DNA from: Pseudanabaena sp. FACHB-2040
Lineage (GTDB): Bacteria > Cyanobacteriota > Cyanobacteriia > Phormidesmidales > Phormidesmidaceae
Assembly (NCBI RefSeq): GCF_014696715.1
Contig: NZ_JACJQO010000005.1
Span: 124,001-188,000, forward strand
Length of the DNA: 64,000 nt
Reading direction: 5' to 3'
A program made the position numbers and the translations under genes. Shown in pieces: positions 8,643-18,440 of the stretch (its first letter is position 1; every line of letters begins with the position of its first letter). The notes under the pieces are model-generated. The model saw nothing but the letters and a program-made list of their open reading frames with translations. It had not been told where the DNA came from and made no database searches.

Positions 8643-9617
8643 ATGACTTCCTCTACCCCTGCTGATCTGCCGATTAACCTTGCCCCCACAGTGTCGGTGA
8701 TTGTGCCCGTCTACAACGGCGAGCGAGACTTGCCAGAGTTAACACGTCGGCTGCTGGCTCAAACCTATCCGGCGGAGCGGCTGGAGGTGCTGTGGGTGGA
8801 CAACGGCAGTTGCGATCGCACTCCCACCCTGCTCCAGTCTGCCGTAACCGCCGCTACGGCCCAAGGCCGCCAGATGCAGGCCCTAACCTATTGCGGCGTG
8901 CAAAGCTCCTATGCTGCTCGCAACCACGGCATTCGGGTGGCGACAGGGGAAATTTTGGCCTTTACCGATGCCGACTGCTACCCAGCTGAAACTTGGCTGG
9001 AACAGTTGGTGCAGCCCTTTACCGACCCGGCGGTGGGGTTGGTGGCTGGAGAGGTCGAGGCGTTTCCGGGTGGCAACTGGCTAGAGCGCTACGCCGATCG
9101 CAAACAGACCCTCTCTCAGAAAAGTACGCTAGCCCACCCGTTTTGCCCCTACGGCCAGACAGCGAACTTGGCCGTAAGGGCCACAATCTTTAAGCAGGTG
9201 GGCCTCTTTCGGCCACACTTGACCAGCGGCGGCGATGCCGATTTTTGTTGGCGAGCCCAGCGGGAAGGGGGCTGGCAGCTGGCCTTTTCTGAGCAGGCTA
9301 TTGTGCAGCACCACCACCGCGATACGCTAGAGGGGCTGCGCCGCCAGTGGTACCGCTACGGCTGCTCCAACCGCTACCTGCACGAGCTGCACGGCATTGA
9401 TCTAACGCGGGAGCTGACGCAGAAGGAACGGCGCTACCGACTCGGTCGATGGCTGCTGAAAGAACTGCCGCTAGCTGCCGTGAGCTGGGCCAAAGGGCAG
9501 GGCGCAGCTATCGATCTGCTGATCACGCCCCTCGATTTGGTCTGTTTTGAGGCTCGCACTCGCGGGCAACGGCAGGCCCGGCTGCCTGAAGCAGCTCACC
9601 AAATAGAGGGGCTTTAG
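8643..9617 (+). CDS. Glycosyltransferase family 2 (GT-A fold)
   Basis: About 325 residues. The N-terminal segment S-V-I-V-P-V-Y-N-G-E-R is the GT2 nucleotide-binding start, followed by V-L-W-V-D-N-G-S-C-D and the metal-binding D-A-D-C-Y after I-L-A-F-T. Further on are G-G-D-A-D-F-C-W-R and a C-terminal helical region without clear multipass membrane segments. It likely transfers a sugar from a nucleotide sugar to a glycan or lipid-linked acceptor at the cytoplasmic face. A TTG at 8628 is an alternative start five residues upstream; neither has a strong ribosome site. Thirteen bases separate it from the next glycosyltransferase gene, so the two probably form one operon. Confidence 0.88.
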   Translation: MTSSTPADLPINLAPTVSVIVPVYNGERDLPELTRRLLAQTYPAERLEVLWVDNGSCDRTPTLLQSAVTAATAQGRQMQALTYCGVQSSYAARNHGIRVATGEILAFTDADCYPAETWLEQLVQPFTDPAVGLVAGEVEAFPGGNWLERYADRKQTLSQKSTLAHPFCPYGQTANLAVRATIFKQVGLFRPHLTSGGDADFCWRAQREGGWQLAFSEQAIVQHHHRDTLEGLRRQWYRYGCSNRYLHELHGIDLTRELTQKERRYRLGRWLLKELPLAAVSWAKGQGAAIDLLITPLDLVCFEARTRGQRQARLPEAAHQIEGL

Positions 9618-9630
9618 GAGAGCCCATGAC

Positions 9631-10842
9631 GTGAAAAACATTTTAATGATTTCTGCGACCTTTCCCTACCCGCCCACCCTCGGCGGTACCCCAGTTCGCA
9701 CTTTCAATCTGCTCAAGTACCTAAGTCAGAACCATGCAGTTACGCTGGTGACGCAGCGGTCGGCAGCAGTGAGCGACGACGAGGTGGAGGCGCTGCGGCA
9801 GTGGGTCCATCACCTGCAGGTCTTTCCCCGACCCACCGAGCAGAACTTGACGCCAGGACTGGTGGGGAAAGCCAGCCGCTTTGCTCGCTTTGCGGCCCAG
9901 GGGCGGCCCTCCAGTGTTACCTACGTGGCTCTGCCAGCTATGCAGGAGTGGATCAGCCGCTGGGTAGAAGCGGGTAAGGCCGATGCAATCACCTGCGAGC
10001 ACAGCGTCAACGAGGTCTTTGTGCAGCCTCATTTTCGCCATCGGGTAAATAAAGTGGTGGCCAATATTCACAGCTCGCTCTACGGCACGCTGATCAATCA
10101 GCTCCAGACCGGCACGGCCGAGAAACCGCTGCGAGACTTTTTTAGCGTGGCGCTGATGCGCCGCTACGAGCGCCGCTTTGCTCGCAAGTTCTCCGATCTG
10201 GTGCTGACCACCGAAGAAGACCGTCGCTTTTTCGAGCCTCTGAGACACCCAGCCACGCTCCAGATCGTGCCCAACGGGGTCGATTTGCAGGCCTTTCCTT
10301 ACCGCTCTGCTGACCCTGGTGGGCAGAATCTGGTCTTTGTCGGCGCGCTGGACTACATCGCCAATGTTGATACGGCTGTGTATCTAGCCCAGACGCTGCT
10401 GCCGGCACTGCAGCAGCGCTATCCTGACGCAACCCTGACTCTGGTGGGGGCTAAGCCTACAGCCCAGGTGCAGGCGCTGGCCCAGCTGCCGGGGGTAACG
10501 GTGACGGGGCGAGTGCCGTCGGTAGTAGACTACCTGCACCAGGCAACAGTCTGTGTGGTGCCGATGCGAATTGGCTACGGCATTAAAAACAAAACGCTGG
10601 AGGCGATGGCAGCAGGGGTGCCGGTGGTGGCCAGCGATCGCGGGTTGGAGGGGCTCGCGGTAGAGCATCCGCTGCGGGCGTTACGGGCCAACACCACCGA
10701 GGACTATGTAGAGGCTGTCGGGCGTTTGTTTGAGCACCCCGAGCTGCGCTCTGATCTGTCTTGCAACGCGCGAGCGTTGATCGAAGCCGAGTTTACCTGG
10801 GAGCAGGCCGGACAGAAGTACGAGCAAATTTTGCTGTCCTAA
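9631..10842 (+). CDS. Glycosyltransferase, GT4-like (GT-B fold)
   Basis: The 403-residue protein starts at GTG 9631 with AGGAGAG at 9618-9624 as ribosome site. The N-terminal lobe begins K-N-I-L-M-I-S-A-T-F-P-Y-P-P with L-G-G-T-P-V-R, typical of GT4 acceptor domains. The C-terminal lobe contains V-P-N-G-V-D, L-V-F-V-G-A-L, the sugar-nucleotide motif G-I-K-N-K-T-L-E-A-M-A-A-G-V-P-V-V-A-S and a final E-x-T-W. It follows the GT2 gene closely and precedes a large membrane-anchored protein by 12 bases, suggesting a three-gene unit for surface polysaccharide or glycolipid assembly. Donor and acceptor are unknown. Confidence 0.9.
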   Translation: MKNILMISATFPYPPTLGGTPVRTFNLLKYLSQNHAVTLVTQRSAAVSDDEVEALRQWVHHLQVFPRPTEQNLTPGLVGKASRFARFAAQGRPSSVTYVALPAMQEWISRWVEAGKADAITCEHSVNEVFVQPHFRHRVNKVVANIHSSLYGTLINQLQTGTAEKPLRDFFSVALMRRYERRFARKFSDLVLTTEEDRRFFEPLRHPATLQIVPNGVDLQAFPYRSADPGGQNLVFVGALDYIANVDTAVYLAQTLLPALQQRYPDATLTLVGAKPTAQVQALAQLPGVTVTGRVPSVVDYLHQATVCVVPMRIGYGIKNKTLEAMAAGVPVVASDRGLEGLAVEHPLRALRANTTEDYVEAVGRLFEHPELRSDLSCNARALIEAEFTWEQAGQKYEQILLS

Positions 10843-10854
10843 GATAGAGTTCTG

Positions 10855-13209
10855 GTGTCGGTTGGCACAGACTGGATGACAAATTTACCGAAGGGTCGGC
10901 GAAACCGATCCAAATCAGCTGGATGGCTCCGGCGACAAGGCCCTAAGCGGCTGCCGCCGGGGGGTGAAGTGCGACTGTTGGTGCGATCGCACCCTCCCTC
11001 TCGGCCTTGGCTGCGGGGGCTCAGTCTGCTGCTCATTGCCCTCATGCTGTGGGGTGCCATGACACTGCTGGTCTTTAGCCTGCGTCTGGGCTTTCAGCTG
11101 ATGGTTAACCCAGAGGCACTGCCCTGGCTACAGAGCGGCTTACTCGTTTTCAACCGGCAAGCTGAGCTGACTGAGACGGTCACCTTAGAAGCTCTTGAGG
11201 TTGCGATCGCAGCTGAGAGCCAGCAGCTAGGAGAGCCGCTGCGATTGAGAGATGCCAAGACGGAGACAGACTTTTGGCTGTTGCCAGTGCAGGCAAATCC
11301 TACCCAAGCGACGGGCCCAGCAAATATTTTAGAACTGCGCCTCTATCGTCTGATCCCTGAGCTGCCCGTCCCGCTGCTCAGCCCTGTTGCTAGCTTCCCA
11401 GTAACTCCCCTGGACGACGAGGTGGTGCTAGCACCGCTGCGCAACACCCCCCAAAAGATTGACCCTACCCGGCAACCCTTTCCCCTCACTAACGTGACTC
11501 AGCTCACGCCTTTTCCGACAGAGGGTTTTTGGCTGATGCTGCAAGGGCAGTGGCAGCGCAGCGGTACCACTTTGCGCTACGGGCAGTTGGTCTACTTCGA
11601 TCCGCGCAGGCAAGCGCTGGAAAGTCTAATCCGCTGGAGCACGCCCGCTTCACGGCTACCCCGCTGGACAGACCTAGATGGAGTCGAGCCGGCCGATTTG
11701 CTGATTGATGAAACTGTGGGGCTAGAGCCGGCTTTTCGCGGCTATCGGCTACAGCGTCGTCAGGGTCTGGGGCCTGCTGTGCAGCTGCTGCCCATTACCT
11801 TAGATGTGCCTGCCGACATGATGGACAGCGATGGAGCCTATTATCGGGCTCTCAGCCAGTCCCGCAGCGGCCTCTGGTCAGCCGCTTTTAAGCAGCTCAA
11901 GGCTTTAAAGCCCAAGCTGGCTCAGAAATGGACCCCGGCTGCTGAAGCTCAGCTCAAGCTAGTGCAGCTCCACGCCGATCTCACCCAACAGCAGGCCGAG
12001 CGCAGATGGTCTGTACCCAGCCAACAAATTTTGGCCAGCCTAATTGATGGTCGCTGGGAAGCTGCCCTAAAGCAGCTAGAAGCCGCCCCCCAAGCCCAAG
12101 AAGCTTTAATGCGAACTCTGGCCAACGAGGAAGGCCGCTTTTGGAATCGGATAACGGCGGCGCTGCGAGGGCAGGCCAAAGACCCGGCGGCGCTGGTTTG
12201 GGGCGGGCTGATTCTTAAGGCCCAGCAGGATCAGCAGACCGCCCTGGCCTGGCTGAATGAGCAGAAGGCATCTGCTGCTGCCCGCTCCCGTTTTGTAGCC
12301 GTAGCCAATCCCCCGGTGAGACTGGCGCAATCGCCACAGAACTCAGCCGCAGTCCCTGTATCGGCGGCAACGTCGGTTGATCGGCTGGCAGTTCAGGCGT
12401 TGGTGGGGGCAGCTACTGGGCTGCCCACAGTTGATCTAGCCCAGTGGCAGCCCTGGGAAACTTCTCAGGCCATGAAGCTGGCCGCCGCAGAATCTTGGTA
12501 TGAGATCGCGGTAGTGGGCTGGCAGCTGGCTGGCAGCTGGAGCCTTGAACAGCAGGGCAGTGAGCCCTGGATAGGGACTACTCCAGCAGCGCTCAAGCAG
12601 AGTTTGGCCCTGGCCCTGCCAGAACTTTCCCTGCTGCCGCAATCGGGCCAAGGGGCTGAAATTAGGCTACGGGTGCGGGGGCTGCGGCTGGACAATGGCC
12701 GCCTAAAGCTGCTAGCGGTAGGGTCTGGGCAAGCTACAGGACTGGCCTATTCCACCCATAGTCTGTTGCGGCTCAACGCGGCGGACGGCTCTTCTGCCAT
12801 TGGTAACGGGGCTGTGGCAGCTGCCCTGCAGAGCCAGATTGAGCCCTTTGTCTCGGTGTCGACAGAGGATCTGGCGGCGCTGCTGGCCGGTGCGCCGCTG
12901 CACGCTCTAGACGTGACGGGCGACGGGCAGCAAGAGTGGTTGCTAACGTTACCCAGCTCGGTTCTAGACAAATTGACAGCGCTGGCGGGATGCGATGGCC
13001 TTTGTGAGCCGATCTTCAACCCTCGTGCTGCTGCCAAAACGCTAATCGTTAGCTCTGAGGGGCAAATCCTCTACAGCGATTTATTTTTACCCCAAACTCT
13101 AGCAGCGCTGACTCAACCGCAACCGTCCCAGCCTGTGGCGCTGTTGGTTGAGCAAAGTAATCAATACTGGTTTCAAACCTATGCTTCGGAGCGGCAGCAA
13201 TTTGACTAG
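10855..13209 (+). CDS. Conserved hypothetical membrane-anchored protein, 784 aa
   Basis: The protein has a basic N terminus (about 1-55, rich in R, K and P), one transmembrane helix at about residues 58-82 (LSLLLIALMLWGAMTLLVFS) and a long domain predicted outside the cytoplasm. The middle is rich in Gln, Ala and Leu with helical repeats (about 330-480) that could be TPR-like; the C-terminal third has beta-rich segments. No catalytic motif is recognised. GTG 10855 and ATG 10876 are both possible starts. It follows the glycosyltransferase by 12 bases, suggesting co-transcription and a role linked to surface glycan handling, but that is inference only. Confidence 0.75.
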   Translation: MSVGTDWMTNLPKGRRNRSKSAGWLRRQGPKRLPPGGEVRLLVRSHPPSRPWLRGLSLLLIALMLWGAMTLLVFSLRLGFQLMVNPEALPWLQSGLLVFNRQAELTETVTLEALEVAIAAESQQLGEPLRLRDAKTETDFWLLPVQANPTQATGPANILELRLYRLIPELPVPLLSPVASFPVTPLDDEVVLAPLRNTPQKIDPTRQPFPLTNVTQLTPFPTEGFWLMLQGQWQRSGTTLRYGQLVYFDPRRQALESLIRWSTPASRLPRWTDLDGVEPADLLIDETVGLEPAFRGYRLQRRQGLGPAVQLLPITLDVPADMMDSDGAYYRALSQSRSGLWSAAFKQLKALKPKLAQKWTPAAEAQLKLVQLHADLTQQQAERRWSVPSQQILASLIDGRWEAALKQLEAAPQAQEALMRTLANEEGRFWNRITAALRGQAKDPAALVWGGLILKAQQDQQTALAWLNEQKASAAARSRFVAVANPPVRLAQSPQNSAAVPVSAATSVDRLAVQALVGAATGLPTVDLAQWQPWETSQAMKLAAAESWYEIAVVGWQLAGSWSLEQQGSEPWIGTTPAALKQSLALALPELSLLPQSGQGAEIRLRVRGLRLDNGRLKLLAVGSGQATGLAYSTHSLLRLNAADGSSAIGNGAVAAALQSQIEPFVSVSTEDLAALLAGAPLHALDVTGDGQQEWLLTLPSSVLDKLTALAGCDGLCEPIFNPRAAAKTLIVSSEGQILYSDLFLPQTLAALTQPQPSQPVALLVEQSNQYWFQTYASERQQFD

Positions 13210-13730
13210 TTGAGGCGCAGATGTGTAGCGCTTGGGATTAGTTCAAGTGTTCGTTAAGCCGCTGATTATGACATCTCAACCGCTTCACCTAGAGGCGGGA
13301 CTAGCGCTTTTGCTATGGATAGATCTGGATCGCTCCAGAACGGGGTTTGTGCTCCTCTTGAAGAGCTTTTCAGACCATCTAATTAGAGGTCTTTGACAGA
13401 ATAGACAAGTCTCAATTCTGGCCCTTTTATGGGTGAATCGAGATTTAAAGCGTTTTTTATGCCTACTAGACGATTAGAAAAACCGCAGTAATGGTATACG
13501 ATGTAGGATTATTTTCTGTTGACTGGAACGGTTCATTTCTAAATTGAATGTCAACTTTCCTAACATCTCTCTAGTGAACTCAAGAAATAAATCCGTCTCG
13601 TAGTGGTTCTGAAGTTGTTTGCGTTACATCGGAAGGCATAAATTTGAAATGCCCCTTGCCAAGAGGCCCCTACGGTCACACACTTAAGGTGGAAAGCAAG
13701 GGTTGTTAGAAGGCAGTTCCGAGGTCTTTC
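13210..13730. other. Long non-coding leader upstream of glgC
   Basis: About 520 bases without a credible gene. It must contain the glgC promoter and a probably long 5' leader. An imperfect hairpin (CCGCTTC pairing with GAGGCGG) at about 13280-13298 could end the upstream operon. I recognise no riboswitch or operator. Confidence 0.5.
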
Positions 13731-15020
13731 GTGAAACGAGTATTATCAATCATTCTAGGGGGGGGTGCAGGCACCCGTCTGTATCCTCTAACCAAGTATC
13801 GCGCTAAGCCAGCCGTCTCTCTGGCTGGTAAATATCGGCTTATTGATATTCCAGTTAGCAACTGTATCAATTCCGAGATTACAAAGATCTACGTTTTAAC
13901 CCAGTTCAATTCAGCCTCTCTAAACCGCCATATTGCTCGAACTTACAGCTTTTCTCAGTTCACAGAGGGTTTTGTGGAAGTGCTAGCAGCACAGCAGACC
14001 CCTGAGAGCCCTAGCTGGTTTCAGGGAACAGCAGATGCGGTACGCCAGTACATCTGGATGCTGGAGGAATGGGACGTCGATGAGTACCTGATTCTGTCAG
14101 GGGATCATTTGTACCGGATGGACTACGGCCTGTTTGTGGAGCGCCACCGCAGCACAAATGCAGATGTAACGCTCTCAGTAGTGCCCATTGGCTACAAGGC
14201 AGCTTCTTCCTTCGGCCTGATGAAGATCGACAACACGGGTCGGGTAGTCGATTTCTACGAGAAGCCTAAAGGCGATGCTCTAGAGACGATGAAGGTGGAC
14301 ACTACCACCTTGGGATTAACCGCTGATCAGGCCCAAGAGAAGCCGTTTATTGCCTCAATGGGCATTTACCTGTTCAAAAAACAGGTGCTGATCGACCTGC
14401 TGAAGAACAATCTGGATCAGACAGACTTCGGTAAGGAGATCATCCCGTCTAATGCTCGCGACTACAACATGCAGGCCTATCTCTTTGATGGGTACTGGGA
14501 AGATATTGGGACAATTGAAGCATTTTATGAGTCGAACATTGCGCTGACTAAACAGCCTCAGCCTTCGTTCAGCTTCTATCACGAAGATGCCCCGATCTAT
14601 ACCCGCTCTCGCTATCTGCCGCCCAGCAAAATGCTGGATGCCCACATTACAGAATCGATTGTGGCAGAGGGCTGTCTTCTCAAAAATTGCCGCATCCACC
14701 ACTCAGTGGTTGGCCTACGGCAGCGGATTAATGCTGACTGTCTGATTGAAGACTCTCTATTGATGGGGGCTGACTATTACGAACCCCTCTCGGAGAGCAG
14801 CCAACACCTGACTCGCAGCAAAATTCCTATGGGCATTGGGGAAGGCACAGTGGTAAGGCGGGCTATTATCGACAAGAATGCTCGCGTGGGCCGCAACGTC
14901 AAGATCGTCAACAAGGAAAATATCCAGGAAGCGGAACGGGAAGACCTAGGCTTTTACATTCGTAGCGGCATCATTGTGGTGCTGAAGAATGCGGTTATTC
15001 CTGACGGGATGGTGATCTAG
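13731..15020 (+). CDS. glgC: Glucose-1-phosphate adenylyltransferase (ADP-glucose pyrophosphorylase)
   Basis: The 429-residue protein is full length for cyanobacterial GlgC. It starts at GTG 13731 and opens with the nucleotide-binding motif [14 protein letters not shown] and R-A-K-P-A-V. Later segments are [21 protein letters not shown] and G-Y-W-E-D-I-G-T-I, and the C-terminal left-handed beta-helix ends in [11 protein letters not shown]. It makes ADP-glucose from glucose-1-phosphate and ATP, the committed step of glycogen synthesis, and the family is activated by 3-phosphoglycerate and inhibited by phosphate. It stands alone between a long leader and a strong terminator. Confidence 0.97.
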   Translation: MKRVLSIILGGGAGTRLYPLTKYRAKPAVSLAGKYRLIDIPVSNCINSEITKIYVLTQFNSASLNRHIARTYSFSQFTEGFVEVLAAQQTPESPSWFQGTADAVRQYIWMLEEWDVDEYLILSGDHLYRMDYGLFVERHRSTNADVTLSVVPIGYKAASSFGLMKIDNTGRVVDFYEKPKGDALETMKVDTTTLGLTADQAQEKPFIASMGIYLFKKQVLIDLLKNNLDQTDFGKEIIPSNARDYNMQAYLFDGYWEDIGTIEAFYESNIALTKQPQPSFSFYHEDAPIYTRSRYLPPSKMLDAHITESIVAEGCLLKNCRIHHSVVGLRQRINADCLIEDSLLMGADYYEPLSESSQHLTRSKIPMGIGEGTVVRRAIIDKNARVGRNVKIVNKENIQEAEREDLGFYIRSGIIVVLKNAVIPDGMVI

Positions 15021-15097
15021 GCACTAGTTTAGTTTGAGGGTGCTTCTTGGGCTAATTTGTAGAAGCTAATTTGTAAGCGTGGGCTTTGAGCCCCCTA

Positions 15098-15121
15098 CCC
15101 CCCTTTGTAAGGGGGGTTTTT
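15098..15121 (+). terminator. Rho-independent terminator of glgC
   Basis: An eight-base-pair stem (CCCCCCTT with AAGGGGGG) closes a TGT loop and is followed by five T residues. It lies about 80 bases after the glgC stop. Confidence 0.85.
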
Positions 15122-15137
15122 AGGTTGAACTAGGTAT

Positions 15138-15674
15138 ATGGCCGGCATTCCCCTAATACTGCTGATTGGGCTGCCCGGTAGCGGCAAATCTACCTGGGCC
15201 AAACACTTTGTCTTCCAGTTTCCGACTTACCACTGGATTTCCACCGACGGCATTCGGCAACGGCTCTACGGCAACGAAACTGAGCAGGGAGACTGGCTAG
15301 CAATCTGGCGCACTGTGCAGGCCGAGTGGCGGGCAGATGTCGCAGCCATTCGCCAAGGCCATCTGGCAGGCACAGTCTACGATGCTACCAATGTGCGGCG
15401 ACGCTACAGAAGAGATGCGATCGCAACCGCCCAGCAGTGTGGCTTTACCCACATCACTGGCTGCTGGTTTGATGTGCCGCTGCCGGTGTGCCTACAGCGC
15501 AACCGACAGCGGTCTCGTCAGGTGCCGGAGGAGATTGTGCAGCGGATGCACCGCCAACTCAGCGGAGCACCTCCTAGTGCCGCTGAGGGCTTTGATGAAC
15601 TAGCGCGGCTGATCACTGTGCCCTCAGGCGATTCCCCCTGCCCCGCCGCCAGGATGCCCCTGCCTGTGCGGTAA
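15138..15674 (+). CDS. P-loop ATPase, polynucleotide-kinase / zeta-toxin-like
   Basis: The 178-residue protein begins with a hydrophobic strand and the Walker A motif G-L-P-G-S-G-K-S-T-W (about residues 11-20). D-A-T-N-V-R-R-R-Y-R at about 83-92 is characteristic of the AAA_33/polynucleotide-kinase group, and R-N-R-Q-R at about 122 resembles its lid arginines. Such proteins phosphorylate nucleic acid ends or small metabolites; zeta-type toxins phosphorylate UDP-amino sugars. No antitoxin partner is seen beside it, so a housekeeping kinase is more likely than a toxin. Substrate is not determinable. Confidence 0.8.
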   Translation: MAGIPLILLIGLPGSGKSTWAKHFVFQFPTYHWISTDGIRQRLYGNETEQGDWLAIWRTVQAEWRADVAAIRQGHLAGTVYDATNVRRRYRRDAIATAQQCGFTHITGCWFDVPLPVCLQRNRQRSRQVPEEIVQRMHRQLSGAPPSAAEGFDELARLITVPSGDSPCPAARMPLPVR

Positions 15675-15717
15675 GGTTAAGGGTGCACAGCAGCGCTCAA
15701 GAGGGCGGCGAGAGGGC

Positions 15718-17394
15718 ATGGTGAACTGGCAAAACACACTCAGCAAAACCTGGGGCACCTTCAATGGCTGGGTTGTGGCCGTGGGTGCGATCGCACTGCT
15801 GATGGTGTCGCCCATTCTGGTGGTGCTCAGCAGCATTTTTGCCAACTCCAGCGAGATCTGGGCGCACCTAGCGGCCACTGTACTGCCCCAATACATCCAA
15901 AACTCAGTTTTGCTGATGCTGGGTGTGGGGTCTGGAGTGCTGCTGCTGGGCGTTAGCACGGCCTGGCTGGTGACCCTGTGCCGCTTTCCGGGTAGTCGCC
16001 TGTTTGAATGGGCGCTGCTGCTGCCGCTGGCAGCTCCCACCTACCTGCTGGCCTACACCTATACCGACGTACTGGACTATTTTGGGCCGGTGCAGACTAC
16101 GCTGCGGGCGCTGTTTGGCTGGGAGCGAGCGACAGACTACTGGTTTCCGGCCATTCGCTCAGTCTGGGGGGCTATCTTGCTGTTTAGCCTCACCCTCTAT
16201 CCCTACGTCTATATGCTGGCGCGGGTGGCTTTTTTAGAACAGTCTATGGCTACGTTAGAAGCTAGCCGTTCCCTGGGCTGTGGCCCCTGGCGGGGGTTTT
16301 GGACGGTAGCGCTGCCTTTGGCGAGGCCTGCGATCGCAACTGGCACTGCCTTGGCCTTAATGGAAACCCTAAACGACTTTGGCACCGTCGAGTACTTTAG
16401 CGTGCCAACCTTCACCACCGGCATTTACCGCACCTGGTTTGGCATGGGAGATCGAGTGGCGGCCGTACAGCTCGCGGCAGTGCTGCTTCTGTTTATATTT
16501 GCCCTGATTTTGCTAGAGCGCTGGTCTCGGCGGCAGGCTCGCTATTACCAGAGCCACGGCCGTCCGGCGCGGCAGTCGGCTTATGCTTTACGCGGTTGGC
16601 GAAGCGCTTTAGCCTGTTTGGTTTGCCTGCTGCCGATTACCTTGGGTCTGCTGGTGCCCCTAGGGTTGCTGCTCTCCATGACCCTACGGAACCTCGATGA
16701 AACGCTGAACCGCAGCTTTTGGACCTTAGGCAGCCACAGCCTAATCCTGGCTAGTTTGACGGCGGGGTTGGCCATGCTGATGTCCCTGGTGATGGCCTAC
16801 GGAGTGCGGCTAAACAACACCCCACCCCTGCGGTTGGGGGTGCGGCTGGCCTCTCTGGGCTACGCCATTCCGGGAGCGGTGATTGCCGTCGGTATTTTGG
16901 TACCCCTAGCCCAGTTTGACAACGCAGTCGATGCCTGGATGCGGGCCACCTTTAACCTCTCCACCGGGCTGCTGCTGAGCGGCACGATTGTGGCTCTAGT
17001 CTTTGCCTACCTGGTGCGCTTTCTGGCGGTGGCCTTTGGCACCGTGGAAGCGGGTCTGGGTAAAATTCGCCCGACCCTCGACGATGCCTCGCGCAGTCTG
17101 GGTTACGGCCCCGCTCCTACCCTAGCCAAGGTGCATGCTCCGCTGATGGGCAGCAGCTTGCTAACGGCCCTAATGCTGGTGTTTGTAGACGTGATGAAAG
17201 AGCTGCCTGCAACGATGGTGATTCGCCCCTTCAACTTCGATACCCTAGCGGTGCGGGTCTATCAATATGCTGCCGACGAACGCCTGGTGCAGGCGTCGGC
17301 CCCGGCTTTAGCGATTATTCTGGCCGGACTGCTGCCTGTGATTCTGCTGAGCTGGCAGATGACAGCAACCCGTTCTCAAAGCAGGAGCCAATAA
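15718..17394 (+). CDS. futB: Iron(III) ABC transporter permease (FutB/FbpB type)
   Basis: The 558-residue protein is a tandem fusion of two six-helix permease units, the layout of ferric-iron permeases (SfuB/FbpB/FutB). Each half carries the cytoplasmic EAA loop: L-E-A-S-R-S-L-G-C-G-P-W near residue 180 and D-D-A-S-R-S-L-G-Y-G-P-A near 460. It would form the inner-membrane channel with a periplasmic ferric-binding protein (FutA) and ATPase (FutC), neither of which is in the window. A thiamine or spermidine permease is possible but less likely given the length and segment wording. The fur gene lies 1.7 kb downstream on the same strand. Confidence 0.88.
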   Translation: MVNWQNTLSKTWGTFNGWVVAVGAIALLMVSPILVVLSSIFANSSEIWAHLAATVLPQYIQNSVLLMLGVGSGVLLLGVSTAWLVTLCRFPGSRLFEWALLLPLAAPTYLLAYTYTDVLDYFGPVQTTLRALFGWERATDYWFPAIRSVWGAILLFSLTLYPYVYMLARVAFLEQSMATLEASRSLGCGPWRGFWTVALPLARPAIATGTALALMETLNDFGTVEYFSVPTFTTGIYRTWFGMGDRVAAVQLAAVLLLFIFALILLERWSRRQARYYQSHGRPARQSAYALRGWRSALACLVCLLPITLGLLVPLGLLLSMTLRNLDETLNRSFWTLGSHSLILASLTAGLAMLMSLVMAYGVRLNNTPPLRLGVRLASLGYAIPGAVIAVGILVPLAQFDNAVDAWMRATFNLSTGLLLSGTIVALVFAYLVRFLAVAFGTVEAGLGKIRPTLDDASRSLGYGPAPTLAKVHAPLMGSSLLTALMLVFVDVMKELPATMVIRPFNFDTLAVRVYQYAADERLVQASAPALAIILAGLLPVILLSWQMTATRSQSRSQ

Positions 17395-17453
17395 AGATGC
17401 AGGCTAGGCGCTCTGTCGTTATAGGATGAAGGGCGATTGCAAGGATCCGCCCT

Positions 17454-18116
17454 ATGTCTTTGTTTCCTGATGTCGTCTCTAAGAACGCTAGCTCAATTAT
17501 TTCTCCGCCCTTGCCCGACTCCCTGCCTGAGTTTGATAGTCCGCTGAGGCTAGGCATTTTAGCGTCGGGCAGCGGCAGCAATATGGAGGCCATTGCCCAA
17601 GCCATTCAGTCCGGCTGGCTCCAGGCCCAAATCCAGGTAGTGATCTACAACAATCCCCAGGCTCATGTGGCTCAACGAGCCCAACAGTGGGACATTCCTT
17701 CGATGCTGTTGAATCACCGTCACTTCGCGTCCCGTGAGGCGCTGGATGAGCAGATTATTCAGACCCTCCAAGCCTATGAAGTGGACTGGGTGATTATGGC
17801 GGGCTGGATGCGGCGGGTGACAGAGGTGTTGATTGGGGCCTTTCCTCGGCGGGTGCTCAATATTCACCCCAGCTTGCTGCCTAGCTTTCCAGGTATCCGC
17901 GCTGTTGAGCAGGCTCTTCAGGCAGGGGCTAAGGTGGCGGGCTGTACGGTGCACTATGTCGAACTTGAAGTAGACAGTGGCCCGATTGTCATGCAGGCGG
18001 CGGTGCCGGTGCTGCCTGGAGATACGCCGGAAACCCTGCAGGCCCGGATTCAGCAGCAGGAACACCGGATCTATCCAGTGGCCATTGCCTTGGCAGCGAC
18101 TGTGCCACCTAAATAA
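17454..18116 (+). CDS. purN: Phosphoribosylglycinamide formyltransferase
   Basis: The 220-residue protein has the PurN phosphate-binding start L-G-I-L-A-S-G-S-G-S-N-M (about residues 31-42), M-A-G-W-M-R and the catalytic/folate segment N-I-H-P-S-L-L-P-S-F-P-G, then G-C-T-V-H-Y-V with D-S-G-P-I. It transfers a formyl group from 10-formyl-tetrahydrofolate to GAR in the third step of purine synthesis. The N terminus carries about 25 extra residues before the fold, common in cyanobacterial versions. ATG 17454 is used; no clear operon partner is present. Confidence 0.93.
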   Translation: MSLFPDVVSKNASSIISPPLPDSLPEFDSPLRLGILASGSGSNMEAIAQAIQSGWLQAQIQVVIYNNPQAHVAQRAQQWDIPSMLLNHRHFASREALDEQIIQTLQAYEVDWVIMAGWMRRVTEVLIGAFPRRVLNIHPSLLPSFPGIRAVEQALQAGAKVAGCTVHYVELEVDSGPIVMQAAVPVLPGDTPETLQARIQQQEHRIYPVAIALAATVPPK

Positions 18117-18206
18117 TTGTCACGGCTGTTCCGGAGATCTCGACCACATCCCTGAATAAAGCAGTAGTAAGCCAAAAGGGTGCGTGTGTTGTTGAGACTA
18201 AAGAAT

Positions 18207-18413
18207 ATGCCTTCTACACCTGTTTCCATCGAAGCAATTGTTCGCAATGCCCTAACGCTCGGTGAACTTTCCTCTGGGGCAGAGGCCGCTATTAATCAGG
18301 CCCGTGCTCAGGGTCGGTTGACGGCCAAAGACCAGCGCGTGCTGGAGATTTTGGCAGATGCGATCGCAGATAACTGCATCAAGCGGGTTGGTCTGGAGCA
18401 TTCCCGGCTATAA
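18207..18413 (+). CDS. Small conserved hypothetical protein
   Basis: The protein is 68 residues from ATG 18207 (a GTG at 18180 would add nine). It is mostly helical, with P-V-S-I-E-A-I-V-R-N-A-L and a charged C-terminal half ending in D-N-C-I-K-R-V. No membrane segment or catalytic motif is present. It sits 27 bases ahead of the exbD-like gene, so co-transcription is plausible. I do not recognise a function. Confidence 0.65.
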   Translation: MPSTPVSIEAIVRNALTLGELSSGAEAAINQARAQGRLTAKDQRVLEILADAIADNCIKRVGLEHSRL

Positions 18414-18440
18414 CAGGGGAGATCCTTTTTAAAGGTTCCC